Position numbers and translations under genes: made by a program. Below the pieces are notes generated by a model. The model searched no databases, was not told the origin of the DNA, and saw only the letters and a list, made by a program, of their open reading frames with translations. A stretch of DNA of 64,000 bases from NCBI RefSeq assembly GCF_036867135.1, contig NZ_JBAJIJ010000002.1:372001-436000 (forward strand). The letters run 5' to 3'. Positions 52,623 through 61,482 of this stretch are shown piece after piece; position 1 is the first letter of the stretch; each line of letters opens with the position of its first letter. This stretch comes from Aeromicrobium sp. Sec7.5. Lineage in GTDB: Bacteria; Actinomycetota; Actinomycetes; Propionibacteriales; Nocardioidaceae.

Positions 52623-53050
52623 CGGGCGAAGCGCCGCCCCTTGAGGTGCGAGTGAGGAACGAGGAGCCTCGAAAGGGGTACCGACACCACCACCTGACCA
52701 AGGTTTCGAGGCTCGTCGCTGGCGCTCCTCACACCTCAACCACCGGGAGTGCGGGCGGAGCCCCGCCCCTTGAGGTGCGAGGAACGAGCCTCGAAAGGGG
52801 TACCGACACCACCACCTGACCAAGGTTTCGAGGCTCGTCGCTGGCGCTCCTCACACCTCAACCACCGGGAGTGCGGGCGAAGCCCCGCCCCTTGAGGTGC
52901 GAGGAACGAGCCCCGAAAGGGGTACCGACACCACCACCTGACCAAGGTTTCGAGGCTCGTCGCTGGCGCTCCTCACACCTCAACCACCGGGAGTGCGGGC
53001 GGAGCCCCGCCCCTTGAGGTGCGAGGAACGAGCCTCGAAAGGGGTACCGC
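52623..53050 (-). repeat. Tandem palindromic repeat, three units of about 122 bp and a part
   Basis: Units in reverse orientation relative to 29805, with the CACCGGGAG junction at 52741, 52863 and 52985 (period 122 bp). The first unit carries a small insertion (AGTGAGGAACG) in the left arm. The fourth is cut off at GGGGTACCGC. There is no gene in 52617-53061; short frames here are repeat-derived. Confidence 0.9.
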
Positions 53051-53061
53051 AACCCGAGGGC

Positions 53062-53421
53062 TCAGGTGAGGGGGAGGTGGGGGGTGAGGTCGGAGCGCTC
53101 ACCGCTGGCCTTCACCCGGTACGCAGCCCGGGCCTCGGCCCAGGTGGTCGTGCCCCTCGCCAGGGCGATCCAGGTGGGGGCGTCGGTCTCCACCACCGCA
53201 GGCGGGGTGCCGCGAGTGTGCTTGGCGCCCTCGACCACCTGGACCGCCGCGAATGGCGGCACCCGGACCTCGACGCTGTGGCCGGGCGAGCGCGACTCCA
53301 GCACCGCCATGAAGTGGCGCGTCGCGGCGGCGAGGTCGGCACGCTCGGCGCCGCCGGCGTCGAGCCGGGCGAGGACCGCGGCGAGCTCGGCGGGGGGCAA
53401 CGGTGTGAGTCGACGGGCCAC
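53062..53421 (-). CDS. Sterol-carrier family protein
   Basis: A 119-residue small soluble protein matching the actinobacterial sterol-carrier-like proteins usually found near purF: HSVEVRVPPFAAVQVVEGAKHTRGTPPAVVETD, then PTWIALARGTTTWAEARAAYRVKASGERSDL. It may bind lipids, but the function is not established. It ends beside the repeat array and is divergent from the MpaB-like gene. Confidence 0.75.
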   Translation of the reverse strand: MARRLTPLPPAELAAVLARLDAGGAERADLAAATRHFMAVLESRSPGHSVEVRVPPFAAVQVVEGAKHTRGTPPAVVETDAPTWIALARGTTTWAEARAAYRVKASGERSDLTPHLPLT

Positions 53422-53487
53422 CGGCTCAGGCTAGTCGCCCTGAGCCGTCGAGCGGCGCGACGAGGGCCCCCGAGGCACACTGGCGGC

Positions 53488-54339
53488 ATGGACCCCCGCG
53501 CGAAGCTCGGCGAGCTGATCTTCGCCCGCGTCGCGGGCGACGACGGCCCGGCGCACCGCGACCGCATCCACTTCGCCGACGGGCCGCGTCGGTTCGGTCC
53601 CGACTCGGCGATCGTGCAGGTGCACGGTGACGCCTCGATGTTCATCGGCGGCATCCGGGCGCTGCTGCTGCAGTCGCTGCACCCCCTCGCGATGGCCGCG
53701 GTCGACCAGCACTCGGGCTTCCGGGGTGACCCGTGGGGCCGCCTGCAGCGCACGAGCCACTTCCTCGCCACCACGACGTTCGGCACCGAGGCCGATGCCG
53801 ACCGCATGGTCCGCGCGGTTCGTGCGGTCCACGACACCATCACCGGCACGGCGCCCGACGGTCGGCCGTACCGGGCGTCCGACCCGCACCTGCTGCGCTG
53901 GGTGCACGTCGCCGAGGTCGACAGCTTCCTGCGTGCGCACAACCGATACGGAGCGAAGCCCCTCGACGCCGCAGGACGCGACCAGTACCTGGCCGAGGCG
54001 GCCGTCGTCGCCCGGCAGCTCGGCGCCGAGGACGTCCCCGCATCGGTCGCCGAGCTCGAGCAGGCGCTGGCCGGCTACCGGTCGGAGCTGCGGAGCACAC
54101 CGGCAGCCCGTCGGACCGCGCGCTTCCTCCTGGTCAACCCACCGGTCCCGCTGCCGCTGCGCGCGCCCTACGCACTGCTCGCCGGCGCCGCCGTGGGGCT
54201 GCTGCCCCGATGGGCCCGGCTGCCGCTGCGCCTGCCCTGGCTCCCCGTCTCGGAGTCGACCGCGATCCGCCTCGGCGGCGAGACCGCGGTCCGCACGATC
54301 CGCTGGGCCATGACGCCTCCGGCGTCGAGCGTCAGCTGA
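53488..54339 (+). CDS. Oxygenase MpaB family protein (DUF2236)
   Basis: A 283-residue all-helical protein. Typical blocks are GGIRALLLQSLHPLAMAAVDQHSGFRGDPWGRLQRTSHFL and the RWVHVAEVDSFLRAHNRYG stretch. It belongs to the heme-type family named after fungal MpaB and the rubber oxygenase LcpK30, which cleave C=C bonds in isoprenoid chains. Substrate here unknown. CACACT lies 6 nt before the ATG. The end overlaps the convergent hydrolase by 8 nt. Confidence 0.82.
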   Translation: MDPRAKLGELIFARVAGDDGPAHRDRIHFADGPRRFGPDSAIVQVHGDASMFIGGIRALLLQSLHPLAMAAVDQHSGFRGDPWGRLQRTSHFLATTTFGTEADADRMVRAVRAVHDTITGTAPDGRPYRASDPHLLRWVHVAEVDSFLRAHNRYGAKPLDAAGRDQYLAEAAVVARQLGAEDVPASVAELEQALAGYRSELRSTPAARRTARFLLVNPPVPLPLRAPYALLAGAAVGLLPRWARLPLRLPWLPVSESTAIRLGGETAVRTIRWAMTPPASSVS

Positions 54340-55216
54340 CCGGGACGACGCGCTCGAGGAACTCGAGGTAGTCGGCGACGGCCGCCTCGAACGGTTCGCC
54401 GAGGTAGATCTCGAAGTGACCCACATCGTGGTGACGCACCTCGATCGCCGACGACCGCGCGAGCTGGCGGGTCGCCGTGCGTGACGGCGCCACGGTGTCG
54501 CGGTCGCAGACCGCTGCCAGCACTGGCGTGCGGATGCCCTTCACCTTGCGGCCGGGCCCGTAGAGCATGACCTCGACCGCGGCGCGGCCCGCCATCCGGT
54601 TCTCGAAGTCCGGGGCGTCGGCCGTGAGCACCCGCATGGCCGGCTCGGCATCGGGCGCGGTCATCATCGCGGTCCCCCCAGCGGGGGCTGAACCGGCGAT
54701 GTAGACCGGATCACGGCGGAACAGGCGCGCGACGAGATCCCGGAGTGCCGTCCAGGTCACCTTGAGCGAGGTCAGCGTGGGCACCACCCGCAGCGAGGCG
54801 ATGCCGTCGGTGAACGGGCACTGGGCGATCGCGGCGGCGAGGTCGGACCGGTGCGCCAGCGTCAGGGCGTGGCCGCCGCCGAAGCTCGTGCCCCACACCA
54901 CGACGCGATCCGGATCGACGCCGGGCAGCGTGCGGGCGAACGCGATCGCGGCGTCCCAGTCCTCCAGCTGGCGCTTGACCGAGAGCACCTGGCGCGGCTC
55001 GCCCCCGCTTCCGCCGAAGCTGCGGTAGTCGAACGCCAGCGCCGCGTAGCCGGCCTCGACGAACCGGCTCGCGAAGGCGTCGAGACCGGCCGACTTCACG
55101 TAGCCGAGCCCGTGACCGAGCACGACGACCGGAACCGGCCCGGCGGGGTCGTCCGGTGCGTAGGCCCAGGCCTCCACGGTGGTTCCCTGCACGTCGAAGG
55201 TCACGGTGGTGCGCAT
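54332..55216 (-). CDS. Alpha/beta hydrolase (dienelactone/CocE-like)
   Basis: A 294-residue alpha/beta-hydrolase: VVVLGHGLGYVKSAGLDAF, the nucleophile elbow GTSFGGGHA, the acid in AAVCDRDTVAPS and the His near DVGHFEIYLGEPFE. The CPFTDGIASLR cap segment is typical of the group of hydrolases often called YafA/FrsA-like. The substrate is unknown. It is convergent with the MpaB-like gene and lies 17 nt after cobU on the same strand. Confidence 0.85.
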   Translation of the reverse strand: MRTTVTFDVQGTTVEAWAYAPDDPAGPVPVVVLGHGLGYVKSAGLDAFASRFVEAGYAALAFDYRSFGGSGGEPRQVLSVKRQLEDWDAAIAFARTLPGVDPDRVVVWGTSFGGGHALTLAHRSDLAAAIAQCPFTDGIASLRVVPTLTSLKVTWTALRDLVARLFRRDPVYIAGSAPAGGTAMMTAPDAEPAMRVLTADAPDFENRMAGRAAVEVMLYGPGRKVKGIRTPVLAAVCDRDTVAPSRTATRQLARSSAIEVRHHDVGHFEIYLGEPFEAAVADYLEFLERVVPVS

Positions 55217-55232
55217 GGCGGGGTCCGATCGG

Positions 55233-55763
55233 TCAGAGGGTCAGGACTCGGCCGGCGACGACGAGGAGCACCTGGTCGCACTCGGCCGCGACGGCTTGGT
55301 TGGCGCGCCCGAGCATGTCACGGAACAGCCGACCCGACCGGTGTTCGGGCACCACGCCCATGCCGACCTCGTTCGTGACCACGACGATCGGCTGCTCGCT
55401 CTCGGCCACGGCGCGCGCGACCGCGGCGATGCGCTCGCGCAGCACGGGCTCCCAGTCGTCCTGCAGGGCGTCCCACGCGTCGAGCTCGTCGAGCTGGGCG
55501 GTGATCCAGGTGCCCAGGCAGTCGACGATCACCGCGCCCTCGGCGGCGGCGATGGCGTCCGGCAGCTCGACCGACTCCACCGTGGCCCAGTGCGCCGGTC
55601 GGCGCGACCGGTGCGAGGCGACGCGCGCCGCCCAGTCGGGGTCGTCCTCGACCTCGGGCGCGGGGCCCGGAGCCACGTAGGTGACGACCGGCTCGCCGAC
55701 CACCAACGACTCCGCGTGGAAGGACTTGCCCGAGCGAGCTCCTCCGGTCACGAGCACCTTCAT
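55233..55763 (-). CDS. cobU: Adenosylcobinamide kinase / cobinamide-phosphate guanylyltransferase
   Basis: A 176-residue bifunctional CobU/CobP: P-loop VTGGARSGKSFHAE, followed by VTYVAP, the His region HRSRRPAHWATVE and VVTNEVGMGVVPEHRSGRLFRD. It phosphorylates adenosylcobinamide and adds GMP to make the activated intermediate for cobalamin assembly. It is alone among B12 genes in this window. No cobalamin riboswitch was found upstream. Confidence 0.93.
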   Translation of the reverse strand: MKVLVTGGARSGKSFHAESLVVGEPVVTYVAPGPAPEVEDDPDWAARVASHRSRRPAHWATVESVELPDAIAAAEGAVIVDCLGTWITAQLDELDAWDALQDDWEPVLRERIAAVARAVAESEQPIVVVTNEVGMGVVPEHRSGRLFRDMLGRANQAVAAECDQVLLVVAGRVLTL

Positions 55764-55904
55764 GCGCCACCTCCGTCGGTCGGCCCCGTCAGTCACCTCA
55801 GGGTAGGCCACCGAGATCCCCGGCATCAGTGCCGAGTTGCGGCCCCGGACCGCGGTGCCAGAGTGTCGGGAACGGCCGCACCACGTTGGACGAGGAGCAC
55901 GCTC

Positions 55905-57302
55905 ATGACCGATGCCCCGACGTCGTCCGGTCGAGGACCGGCACCCACCGAGGAGCTGCAGCGGGCCATCGGCGGGCCGCTCCTGTTCTTCTACGTGCTC
56001 GGCGACGTGCTCGGGTCCGGCATCTACGCCCTCATCGGCGTCATGGCGTTCACGGTGGGAGGCGCGTTCTGGCTGTCGTTCGTCATCGGCGTCTCCGTCG
56101 CCCTCCTGACCGGGTTCGCCTACGCCGAGCTGATCACGAAGTACCCCCAGGCCGCCGGCGCCGCTCTCTACACGCACAAGGCGTTCAAGAGCCCGCCCGT
56201 GACGTTCCTCGTGACGTTCTGCCTGCTCGCCGCCACGATCGCCGCGGCGGGCACGCTCGCCCGGGTCTTCGGCGGCACCTACTTCGAGTCGGTCACCGAG
56301 GGCACGATCCTCGAGGGCATGTCCACGACTGCCGTGGCCATCGTCTTCATCATCGTCCTGTCGCTGCTGAACTTCCGCGGCATCAGCGAGTCGGTGTGGG
56401 CCAACGCCATCATGACGGCCGTCGAGACGGTCGGGCTCGCGATCGTCCTGCTCGTCGGCATCCTGGTGGTCGTCAGCGGCGACGCGGACTTCAGCCAGCC
56501 GTTCGACCTCAATGACGGCAACCCGGCGCTCGTGGTGCTGAGCGGCGTGGCCCTGGCGTTCTTCGCGATGACCGGGTTCGAGAACGCGGCGAACATCGCC
56601 GAGGAGGTCCGTGAGCCGAGCAAGGTCTTCCCGAAGGCACTGCTGGGCGGCATGGCCACGGCCGGCGTCCTCTACATGGTCATCGCGTTCATCGCCTCGA
56701 TGGTCGCCCCGATCGAGGACCTCGCGGCCGACAGCGGCGAGGGCGGCAGCCTCCTGACCGTCGTCCAGGCCGGGCCGCTCGCGGTCCCCGACGAGGTCTT
56801 CGCCGTCATTGCGCTGGTCGCCGTCACCAACACCGCGCTCGTCTCCCTCGTCGCCCAGTCGCGGATCATGTACGGCATGGCGAAGCAGGGCATCGTGCCC
56901 CGGATCTTCGCCCGCACCCACGCCACCCGGCGCACGCCGTGGGTCGCGATCATCTTCACCGCGAGCCTGGTGTGCCTGCTGCTCGCCACGGCCGACGTCG
57001 ATCGTCTCGCCACCGTGACGGTGCTGTTCCTGATCGTCGTCTACGGCGTGGTCTGCCTCGCCGCACTCGTCCTGCGTCGTGGTTCCGGCGTCGACCACGA
57101 GAACTACAGCGCCCCGACCTTCCTGCTGTACCTCGGCGTGGTCGCGAACGTCGCGATCCTGATCTACACCGCGATCGACGACCCTGGCTCTCTGGTCTGG
57201 TGCGGTGGCATTCTGGCCTTGGGTGTCGTCCTGTACTTCATCAACCGGCTCGCCATGTCGGGCGACCCGCAGTCCATCGATCCGGCCGAGCTCACCGGCT
57301 GA
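55905..57302 (+). CDS. APC-family amino acid permease
   Basis: A 465-residue transporter with twelve hydrophobic segments. GDVLGSGIYALIGVMAFTVGG near residue 35 is the APC segment-1 motif, with the broken helix GSGIYA. FAMTGFENAANIAEEVREP is the segment-6 region. Imports an amino acid by proton symport; the substrate is not clear. GAGGAG precedes the ATG. It is followed after 29 nt by a universal stress protein gene, which may be co-transcribed. Confidence 0.88.
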   Translation: MTDAPTSSGRGPAPTEELQRAIGGPLLFFYVLGDVLGSGIYALIGVMAFTVGGAFWLSFVIGVSVALLTGFAYAELITKYPQAAGAALYTHKAFKSPPVTFLVTFCLLAATIAAAGTLARVFGGTYFESVTEGTILEGMSTTAVAIVFIIVLSLLNFRGISESVWANAIMTAVETVGLAIVLLVGILVVVSGDADFSQPFDLNDGNPALVVLSGVALAFFAMTGFENAANIAEEVREPSKVFPKALLGGMATAGVLYMVIAFIASMVAPIEDLAADSGEGGSLLTVVQAGPLAVPDEVFAVIALVAVTNTALVSLVAQSRIMYGMAKQGIVPRIFARTHATRRTPWVAIIFTASLVCLLLATADVDRLATVTVLFLIVVYGVVCLAALVLRRGSGVDHENYSAPTFLLYLGVVANVAILIYTAIDDPGSLVWCGGILALGVVLYFINRLAMSGDPQSIDPAELTG

Positions 57303-57331
57303 CCTGAGCTCACACACCACTAGGGGTTGCC

Positions 57332-57784
57332 ATGCACGTCCTCGTTGCCACCGACGGATCTCGCCAGTCCCACGACGCGGCGAAGTTCCTGCGCAAGACC
57401 GTCGCCGCGAAGACCGTCACGAAGGTCTCGGTCGTCGCCGTCGTGAGCCCCCTGGCGGCCGTCCCGTTCGCGACCGACGACGACTCCAGCATCGACGAGA
57501 TGTCGTTCCGCGCGTCGGCCGAGAAGGCCGTGCTGAGCGTCGCCGCGGAGCTCACCGACTGGGGTCCGCCCGTCTCGACCCACGTCTACGGCGGGTCGCC
57601 GGCGAACGAGATCCTCAAGGCCGCCACACGGTTCGGCTCCGGCCTCATCGTGCTCGCGAGCAGCAGCACCCGCACCCAGGCCGTGCTGATGGGCTCGGTC
57701 GCGAACAAGGTGCTCAACCAGGCCACCGCGCCCGTGCTCGTCCACCGCCCCGCCGCCCGCAAGAAGCCTGCCAAGAAGAAGTAG
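57332..57784 (+). CDS. Universal stress protein family
   Basis: A 150-residue UspA-like protein: MHVLVATDGSRQSHDAAKFL start and a GSVANKVLNQATAPVLVHRP end. The usual G-x2-G-x9-G(S/T) nucleotide motif is incomplete: the first Gly pair is replaced by SSSTRTQ, so ATP binding is doubtful. The last residues are a lysine-rich tail (RKKPAKKK). AGGGG precedes the ATG. It is linked to the permease gene. Confidence 0.85.
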   Translation: MHVLVATDGSRQSHDAAKFLRKTVAAKTVTKVSVVAVVSPLAAVPFATDDDSSIDEMSFRASAEKAVLSVAAELTDWGPPVSTHVYGGSPANEILKAATRFGSGLIVLASSSTRTQAVLMGSVANKVLNQATAPVLVHRPAARKKPAKKK

Positions 57785-57828
57785 GCGATCGGGACCTGCG
57801 GGAGCGCTCGCGGGCCTAGCATCGCGGC

Positions 57829-58587
57829 ATGCGCGTCCACCATCTCGTCGCGGGGCGCATGGCGCCGCCGCTGGGCCCCCCGATCATCTGCCACGTCCTG
57901 CTCGTGGAGCACCCGGACGGCCTGGTGCTGGTCGACAGCGGGCTCGGTCGCGCCGACCTGGCGGACCCGAAGCGGCTCGGACCGGCCCGTCACCTGCTGC
58001 GGCCGAAGGCGGGCGTGACGGCCATCGACGCCGTCGAGGCCGCCGGGTTCGACCCGGCCGACGTCGCCCACGTCGTGCTGACGCATCTCGACTTCGACCA
58101 CGTCGGCGGTGCGCTCGACTTCCCGCAGGCCACCTGGCACACCACCGCGGCCGAGTGGGCGGCAGCGACCTCCGACATCAAGGCGATCGAGAAGTCGCGC
58201 TACCGCTCCGCCCACCTCGGCGGATCCCCGGTCGTCCAGAGCCACGCCGGCGAGGGCGACCCGTGGCGGCACGGACTGTCGGCGATCCAGGTGCTCGACG
58301 GCATCACCCTCGTGCCGATGATCGGCCACACGCGTGGGCATGCGGCGGTCACGGTCGAGGGTGAGTCGGGGCTGGTCGTGCACGCCGGGGACGCGGTGTT
58401 CGACGCCAGCCACTACGACCCCTCGCTCGCGAAGGTCGGCATCCTCCGCGCGTTCGAGAAGACCGTCGTGCGCCTCCCGAAGCGGCTCAAGATCAACCAT
58501 GCCGCGCTGGCCGCGCTGCACGCCGACCCCGACGTGACGGTCGTCAACGCCCACGACGAGCGGGCGTTTCCCACCACCGGTGGTTGA
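57829..58587 (+). CDS. MBL-fold metallo-hydrolase
   Basis: A 252-residue metallo-beta-lactamase-fold protein. The metal motif is TLHLDFDHVGG-like (LTHLDFDHVGG), and further ligands are in GHTRGHAAV and HAGDAVFD. It looks like the lactonase/AHL-type subgroup. TAGCAT lies 6 nt before the ATG. The last residues (PTTGG) and the stop TGA come from the palindromic repeat that begins at 58580. Confidence 0.85.
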   Translation: MRVHHLVAGRMAPPLGPPIICHVLLVEHPDGLVLVDSGLGRADLADPKRLGPARHLLRPKAGVTAIDAVEAAGFDPADVAHVVLTHLDFDHVGGALDFPQATWHTTAAEWAAATSDIKAIEKSRYRSAHLGGSPVVQSHAGEGDPWRHGLSAIQVLDGITLVPMIGHTRGHAAVTVEGESGLVVHAGDAVFDASHYDPSLAKVGILRAFEKTVVRLPKRLKINHAALAALHADPDVTVVNAHDERAFPTTGG

Positions 58588-58640
58588 GGTGCGAGGAGCC
58601 CTGGCGACGAGCCTCGAAGCCTGGGTCGGTTGAGGCACCC
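58578..58640 (+). repeat. Partial palindromic repeat
   Basis: ACCGGTGGTTGAGGTGCGAG followed by GACGAGCCTCGAAGCC, a left half-unit of the 122-bp family with changes (GAAGCC for GAAACC). It overlaps the end of the MBL gene, and TGA of GGTTGAGG is the stop codon. Confidence 0.75.
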
Positions 58641-58686
58641 CGTCCGAGACCCGCACCCCGCCGTCGCGTCGTGCGAGAGTGGTCGC

Positions 58687-59151
58687 GTGAGCCATGAGCC
58701 GTCCCTGAACGACCGGGCGACCGGCTGGGTCTTCCTCGCCTTCGGCGTGATGCTGCCGGTCGCGACGGCCGCGCGCTGGGCCACGACGGGCGAACCGCTG
58801 TGGGCGGAGTCGAGCCGACTGGTCGTCAACCTCGCGGCGCCGACCTTGATGCTCGTGATGACCGCACTCTTCCTCGCGTTCGGTGCCGTGATGCTGGAGT
58901 GGACCACCTCGGCCACGGCCGTGTCGGCGACCCTGGCCCTGACCACGGCCTTCATCGGACTCCTCGGGGCCATGTGCCTCGTGGCTCCCGACGAGATGGT
59001 GGGACAGGGCCGAGGCGCGCCACGGACGGAGACGGCGGCGGTCATCACCGGCATCGTCCTGCTGGCCGCGGTCGGCGCGATCGGTGCCCTGACGGCGAGA
59101 TCCGCGATCAGGCGGAGGTCACGGGATCGTCAGGAGTCGACTGCCGACTAG
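58687..59151 (+). CDS. Hypothetical membrane protein
   Basis: A 154-residue protein with about four hydrophobic segments (GWVFLAFGVMLPVATAA; VVNLAAPTLMLVMTALFLAFGAVML; ALTTAFIGLLGAM; AAVITGIVLLAAVGAIGAL). No family recognised. GAGAGT lies 6 nt before the GTG, consistent with a leaderless start. The basic C-terminus is likely cytosolic. It is convergent with the tetR gene (8 nt apart). Confidence 0.6.
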   Translation: MSHEPSLNDRATGWVFLAFGVMLPVATAARWATTGEPLWAESSRLVVNLAAPTLMLVMTALFLAFGAVMLEWTTSATAVSATLALTTAFIGLLGAMCLVAPDEMVGQGRGAPRTETAAVITGIVLLAAVGAIGALTARSAIRRRSRDRQESTAD

Positions 59152-59159
59152 GTCCGACG

Positions 59160-59876
59160 TCAGAGTCCGGCCTGCAGCCGGAGCCCGGCCAGCAAGAGGT
59201 CAAGCCCCGCCCGGAACTGGACAGCGTCGTCGTGCCCGGAGAACTCCTCGACGATGTGCGTCACGAAGGGGAACTCATCGGCGTCGAGCGCTCGCCATTG
59301 GTCGGCAAACCGCTCGAGATACTCCGCACGACCGACCTTGCCTTCGAGCACCTCGCGCGGCGGCTCCTGACCGAGGTCGGCCGCCGTGCCCACGACGAAG
59401 CCGATGACCGCCGACACAGCGTGGAACTGCTGCAGGGGCGTCAGGCCCTCGAGCCGCAGCACCTCTCGTCCGAGTCGGTCGTACATCTTCAGACCAGAAG
59501 GCTGCAGAGCCGTGTTGCGCATGAAGTAGGCGCCGAGCCACGGCCGGTCGACAACCGCGTCGAACAACGTCAGCGCAACACTGCGGAGATCGTCGATCGG
59601 TTCGTCGGTGGCGGGCAGGCGCGCGACGTCGGCGAGCACGCGCTCGAGCACGTGGTCGGTGGCGCGGTCGAGCAGCTCGTCCTTGCTCGAGACGTACCAG
59701 TAGATGCTGGCGACCCCGCCGCCGAGACGCTCGGCCAGGGCCCGGAAGGTGAGCGCCGGCTCGCCGGCCTCGTCGAGCAGCGCGACCGCCTCGGTCAGCA
59801 CCGCGTTCATCGAGTGCGTGACGCGCGGACGACCACTTCGCCGGCGCGCGGCGGGTCGCTCCCTGGGTGGTGCCAT
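59160..59876 (-). CDS. TetR-family regulator of the MFS exporter
   Basis: A 238-residue TetR protein of the TetR/TetR_C type: HTH TFRALAERLGGGVASIYWYVSSKDELLD (about 46-73), an N-terminal basic extension RPAARRRSGRPRVTH, and a long ligand-binding C-terminal domain. It is divergent from an MFS exporter gene, and the intergenic region carries three copies of one box. The ATG 59876 (MAPPRERP) was preferred; a start nine bases upstream is possible. Confidence 0.87.
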   Translation of the reverse strand: MAPPRERPAARRRSGRPRVTHSMNAVLTEAVALLDEAGEPALTFRALAERLGGGVASIYWYVSSKDELLDRATDHVLERVLADVARLPATDEPIDDLRSVALTLFDAVVDRPWLGAYFMRNTALQPSGLKMYDRLGREVLRLEGLTPLQQFHAVSAVIGFVVGTAADLGQEPPREVLEGKVGRAEYLERFADQWRALDADEFPFVTHIVEEFSGHDDAVQFRAGLDLLLAGLRLQAGL

Positions 59877-59897
59877 GACGCACATCCCACCACACCT

Positions 59898-59961
59898 TGC
59901 GCAACATCGAACAACGTTCTATGTTATCGAACGACGTTCGAAACTCGAACGTTGTTCGATA
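59898..59961 (+). promoter_or_regulatory. MFS promoter with three TetR boxes
   Basis: ATCGAACRACGTTC occurs at 59906-59919 and 59926-59939 on the plus strand and at 59947-59960 on the minus strand. The second and third form an inverted repeat of 17-bp arms (59925-59941, 59945-59961) with one mismatch. Each box is itself palindromic (GAAC-RAC-GTTC). TTGCGC (59898-59903) and TATGTT (59920-59925), spacing 16, are a likely promoter lying under the boxes. Confidence 0.75.
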
Positions 59962-59985
59962 ACTTCCGAGAGGAGGCGGGTCGCG

Positions 59986-61440
59986 ATGACCACCACCACG
60001 ACTCCCACCCCCAGCCGCACCTACCCGTCGCTACGTGCGGCGTGGATCCCGCTCGCCGCTCTGTGCCTGGCGTTCTTCGTCGAGATGGTCGACAACACGC
60101 TGCTGACGATCGCGCTGCCCACGATCGGTCGCGACCTCGGCGGGGAGACCACGACCCTGCAGTGGATCACCGGGGCCTACTCGCTGACCTTCGGCGGGCT
60201 GCTCCTCACCGCCGGCGCGACCGCCGACCGACTCGGCCGGCGACGCGTGCTGCTCGTCGGACTCGCAGCGTTCGGCGTGCTGAGCCTGTTCGTCGTGCTC
60301 GTGTCGACCGCGGGCGAGCTCATCGCCCTGCGCGCCGCCCTGGGCATCTGCGCCGCAGCCATGGCACCCATCACGAACTCGCTCGTGTTTCGGCTCTTCG
60401 AGGACCAGGCACTGCGCATGCGCGCCATGACGCTGATGATCACCGTTGGACTGTCGGGCTTCGTGCTCGGACCGCTGCTCGGCGGCACCGCACTCGCCCA
60501 CGTCAGCTGGGAGTGGCTGCTCGTCGTCAACGCGCCGATCGCGCTCATCGCCGGCATCGGTGTCTGGAAGGGCGTCGCACCCGACCGCCGGGAGGACCTG
60601 ACCGACGACCGGCTCGACCTGCCCGGTGCCGTGCTGAGCATCGCCGCGATCGGCCTGGCCTGCTACACCCTCACGACCGCCGTGGAGCACGGGTGGCTCG
60701 CCGCGACGACGCTCCTGACGGTCGTCGGGGCCGCCGTCGCCCTGGGCGCCTTCATGTGGCACGAGCGCCGGACGCCGTCGCCCATGCTCGACCTCGGACT
60801 GTTCCGCAACGGGACGGTCCGCGGTGCTGCGATCGCCCAGGTCGGCACCTCGATCGCGATGGCCGGGGTCATGTTCGGGCTGATCCTGCACTTCCAGTAC
60901 GCCTACGGCTGGAGCCCGGTCCGCGCCGGACTGGCCAACCTGCCGCTCATCGTCACGATGATCCTGGCCTCGCCGCTGTCGGAGTCGCTGGCCAAACGGT
61001 TCGGCCACCGCATCGCCTGCCTGGTCGGCGTCGGCTTCCTCACCACGTCGCTCGTCGGCATGGCCTGGGGCGTCGAGCACGGCTACCTCGCGATCGCCGT
61101 CTCGCTGGTCGTCATGACGATCGGGCTGCGCACCGTCATGACGATCTGCGCCGTCGCCCTGGTCGAGGCCATGCCGGCCAACCGGACGTCCATGGGCACG
61201 GCGCTCAACGACACCGCGCAGGAGGTCGGCACGAGCGTCGGCACGGCCGTCGTCGGCACGCTCATCGCGCTGCTCGTGACGACCCGCCTACCGTCCGGTG
61301 CGTGGACCAGCGACCTGGTCGATTCGTTCTTCCACGGCGAGCGCGTGATGTTCGGCGCGCTGGCCGTCGTGGTCGGGCTCGTCGCGGGCTGGGGCGCCCT
61401 GACCCTGACCGACTCCCGCACCGTCGAGGAGCACCCCTGA
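59986..61440 (+). CDS. MFS multidrug exporter (DHA2-type)
   Basis: A 484-residue exporter with 14 predicted segments of the DHA2/EmrB-QacA group. Motifs include FVEMVDNTLLTIALPTIGRDLG (motif D-type start) and GATADRLGRRRVLLVG (motif A). GFVLGPLLGG resembles motif C of antiporters. It probably expels a cationic drug. It is divergent from its TetR regulator and starts after AGGAGG. Confidence 0.9.
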   Translation: MTTTTTPTPSRTYPSLRAAWIPLAALCLAFFVEMVDNTLLTIALPTIGRDLGGETTTLQWITGAYSLTFGGLLLTAGATADRLGRRRVLLVGLAAFGVLSLFVVLVSTAGELIALRAALGICAAAMAPITNSLVFRLFEDQALRMRAMTLMITVGLSGFVLGPLLGGTALAHVSWEWLLVVNAPIALIAGIGVWKGVAPDRREDLTDDRLDLPGAVLSIAAIGLACYTLTTAVEHGWLAATTLLTVVGAAVALGAFMWHERRTPSPMLDLGLFRNGTVRGAAIAQVGTSIAMAGVMFGLILHFQYAYGWSPVRAGLANLPLIVTMILASPLSESLAKRFGHRIACLVGVGFLTTSLVGMAWGVEHGYLAIAVSLVVMTIGLRTVMTICAVALVEAMPANRTSMGTALNDTAQEVGTSVGTAVVGTLIALLVTTRLPSGAWTSDLVDSFFHGERVMFGALAVVVGLVAGWGALTLTDSRTVEEHP

Positions 61441-61482
61441 CCCCGACCGCCCAGATGTGGTCACCTCTCGGGGGTTCAGGGG
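61434..61482. terminator. Loose inverted repeat joining two convergent stops
   Basis: CCCCTGACCCC (61434-61444) and GGGGTTCAGGGG (61471-61482) pair with one bulge, linking the stop codons of the MFS gene and the RraA gene. The 26-nt loop is long, so terminator function is uncertain. Confidence 0.35.

Noticed and set aside
52736-53052. Short frames in the 52.6-53.0 kb array
   Set aside because: Translations of the repeat units; no independent coding signal.
55764-55904. Cobalamin riboswitch upstream of cobU
   Set aside because: The region is only about 140 bp to the divergent permease gene and no B12-box-like GCCACTG segment or long structured leader was seen.
57332-57784. Histidine- or ATP-binding regulator instead of a universal stress protein
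   Set aside because: Start, length and C-terminal block fit UspA; only the central nucleotide motif is degenerate.
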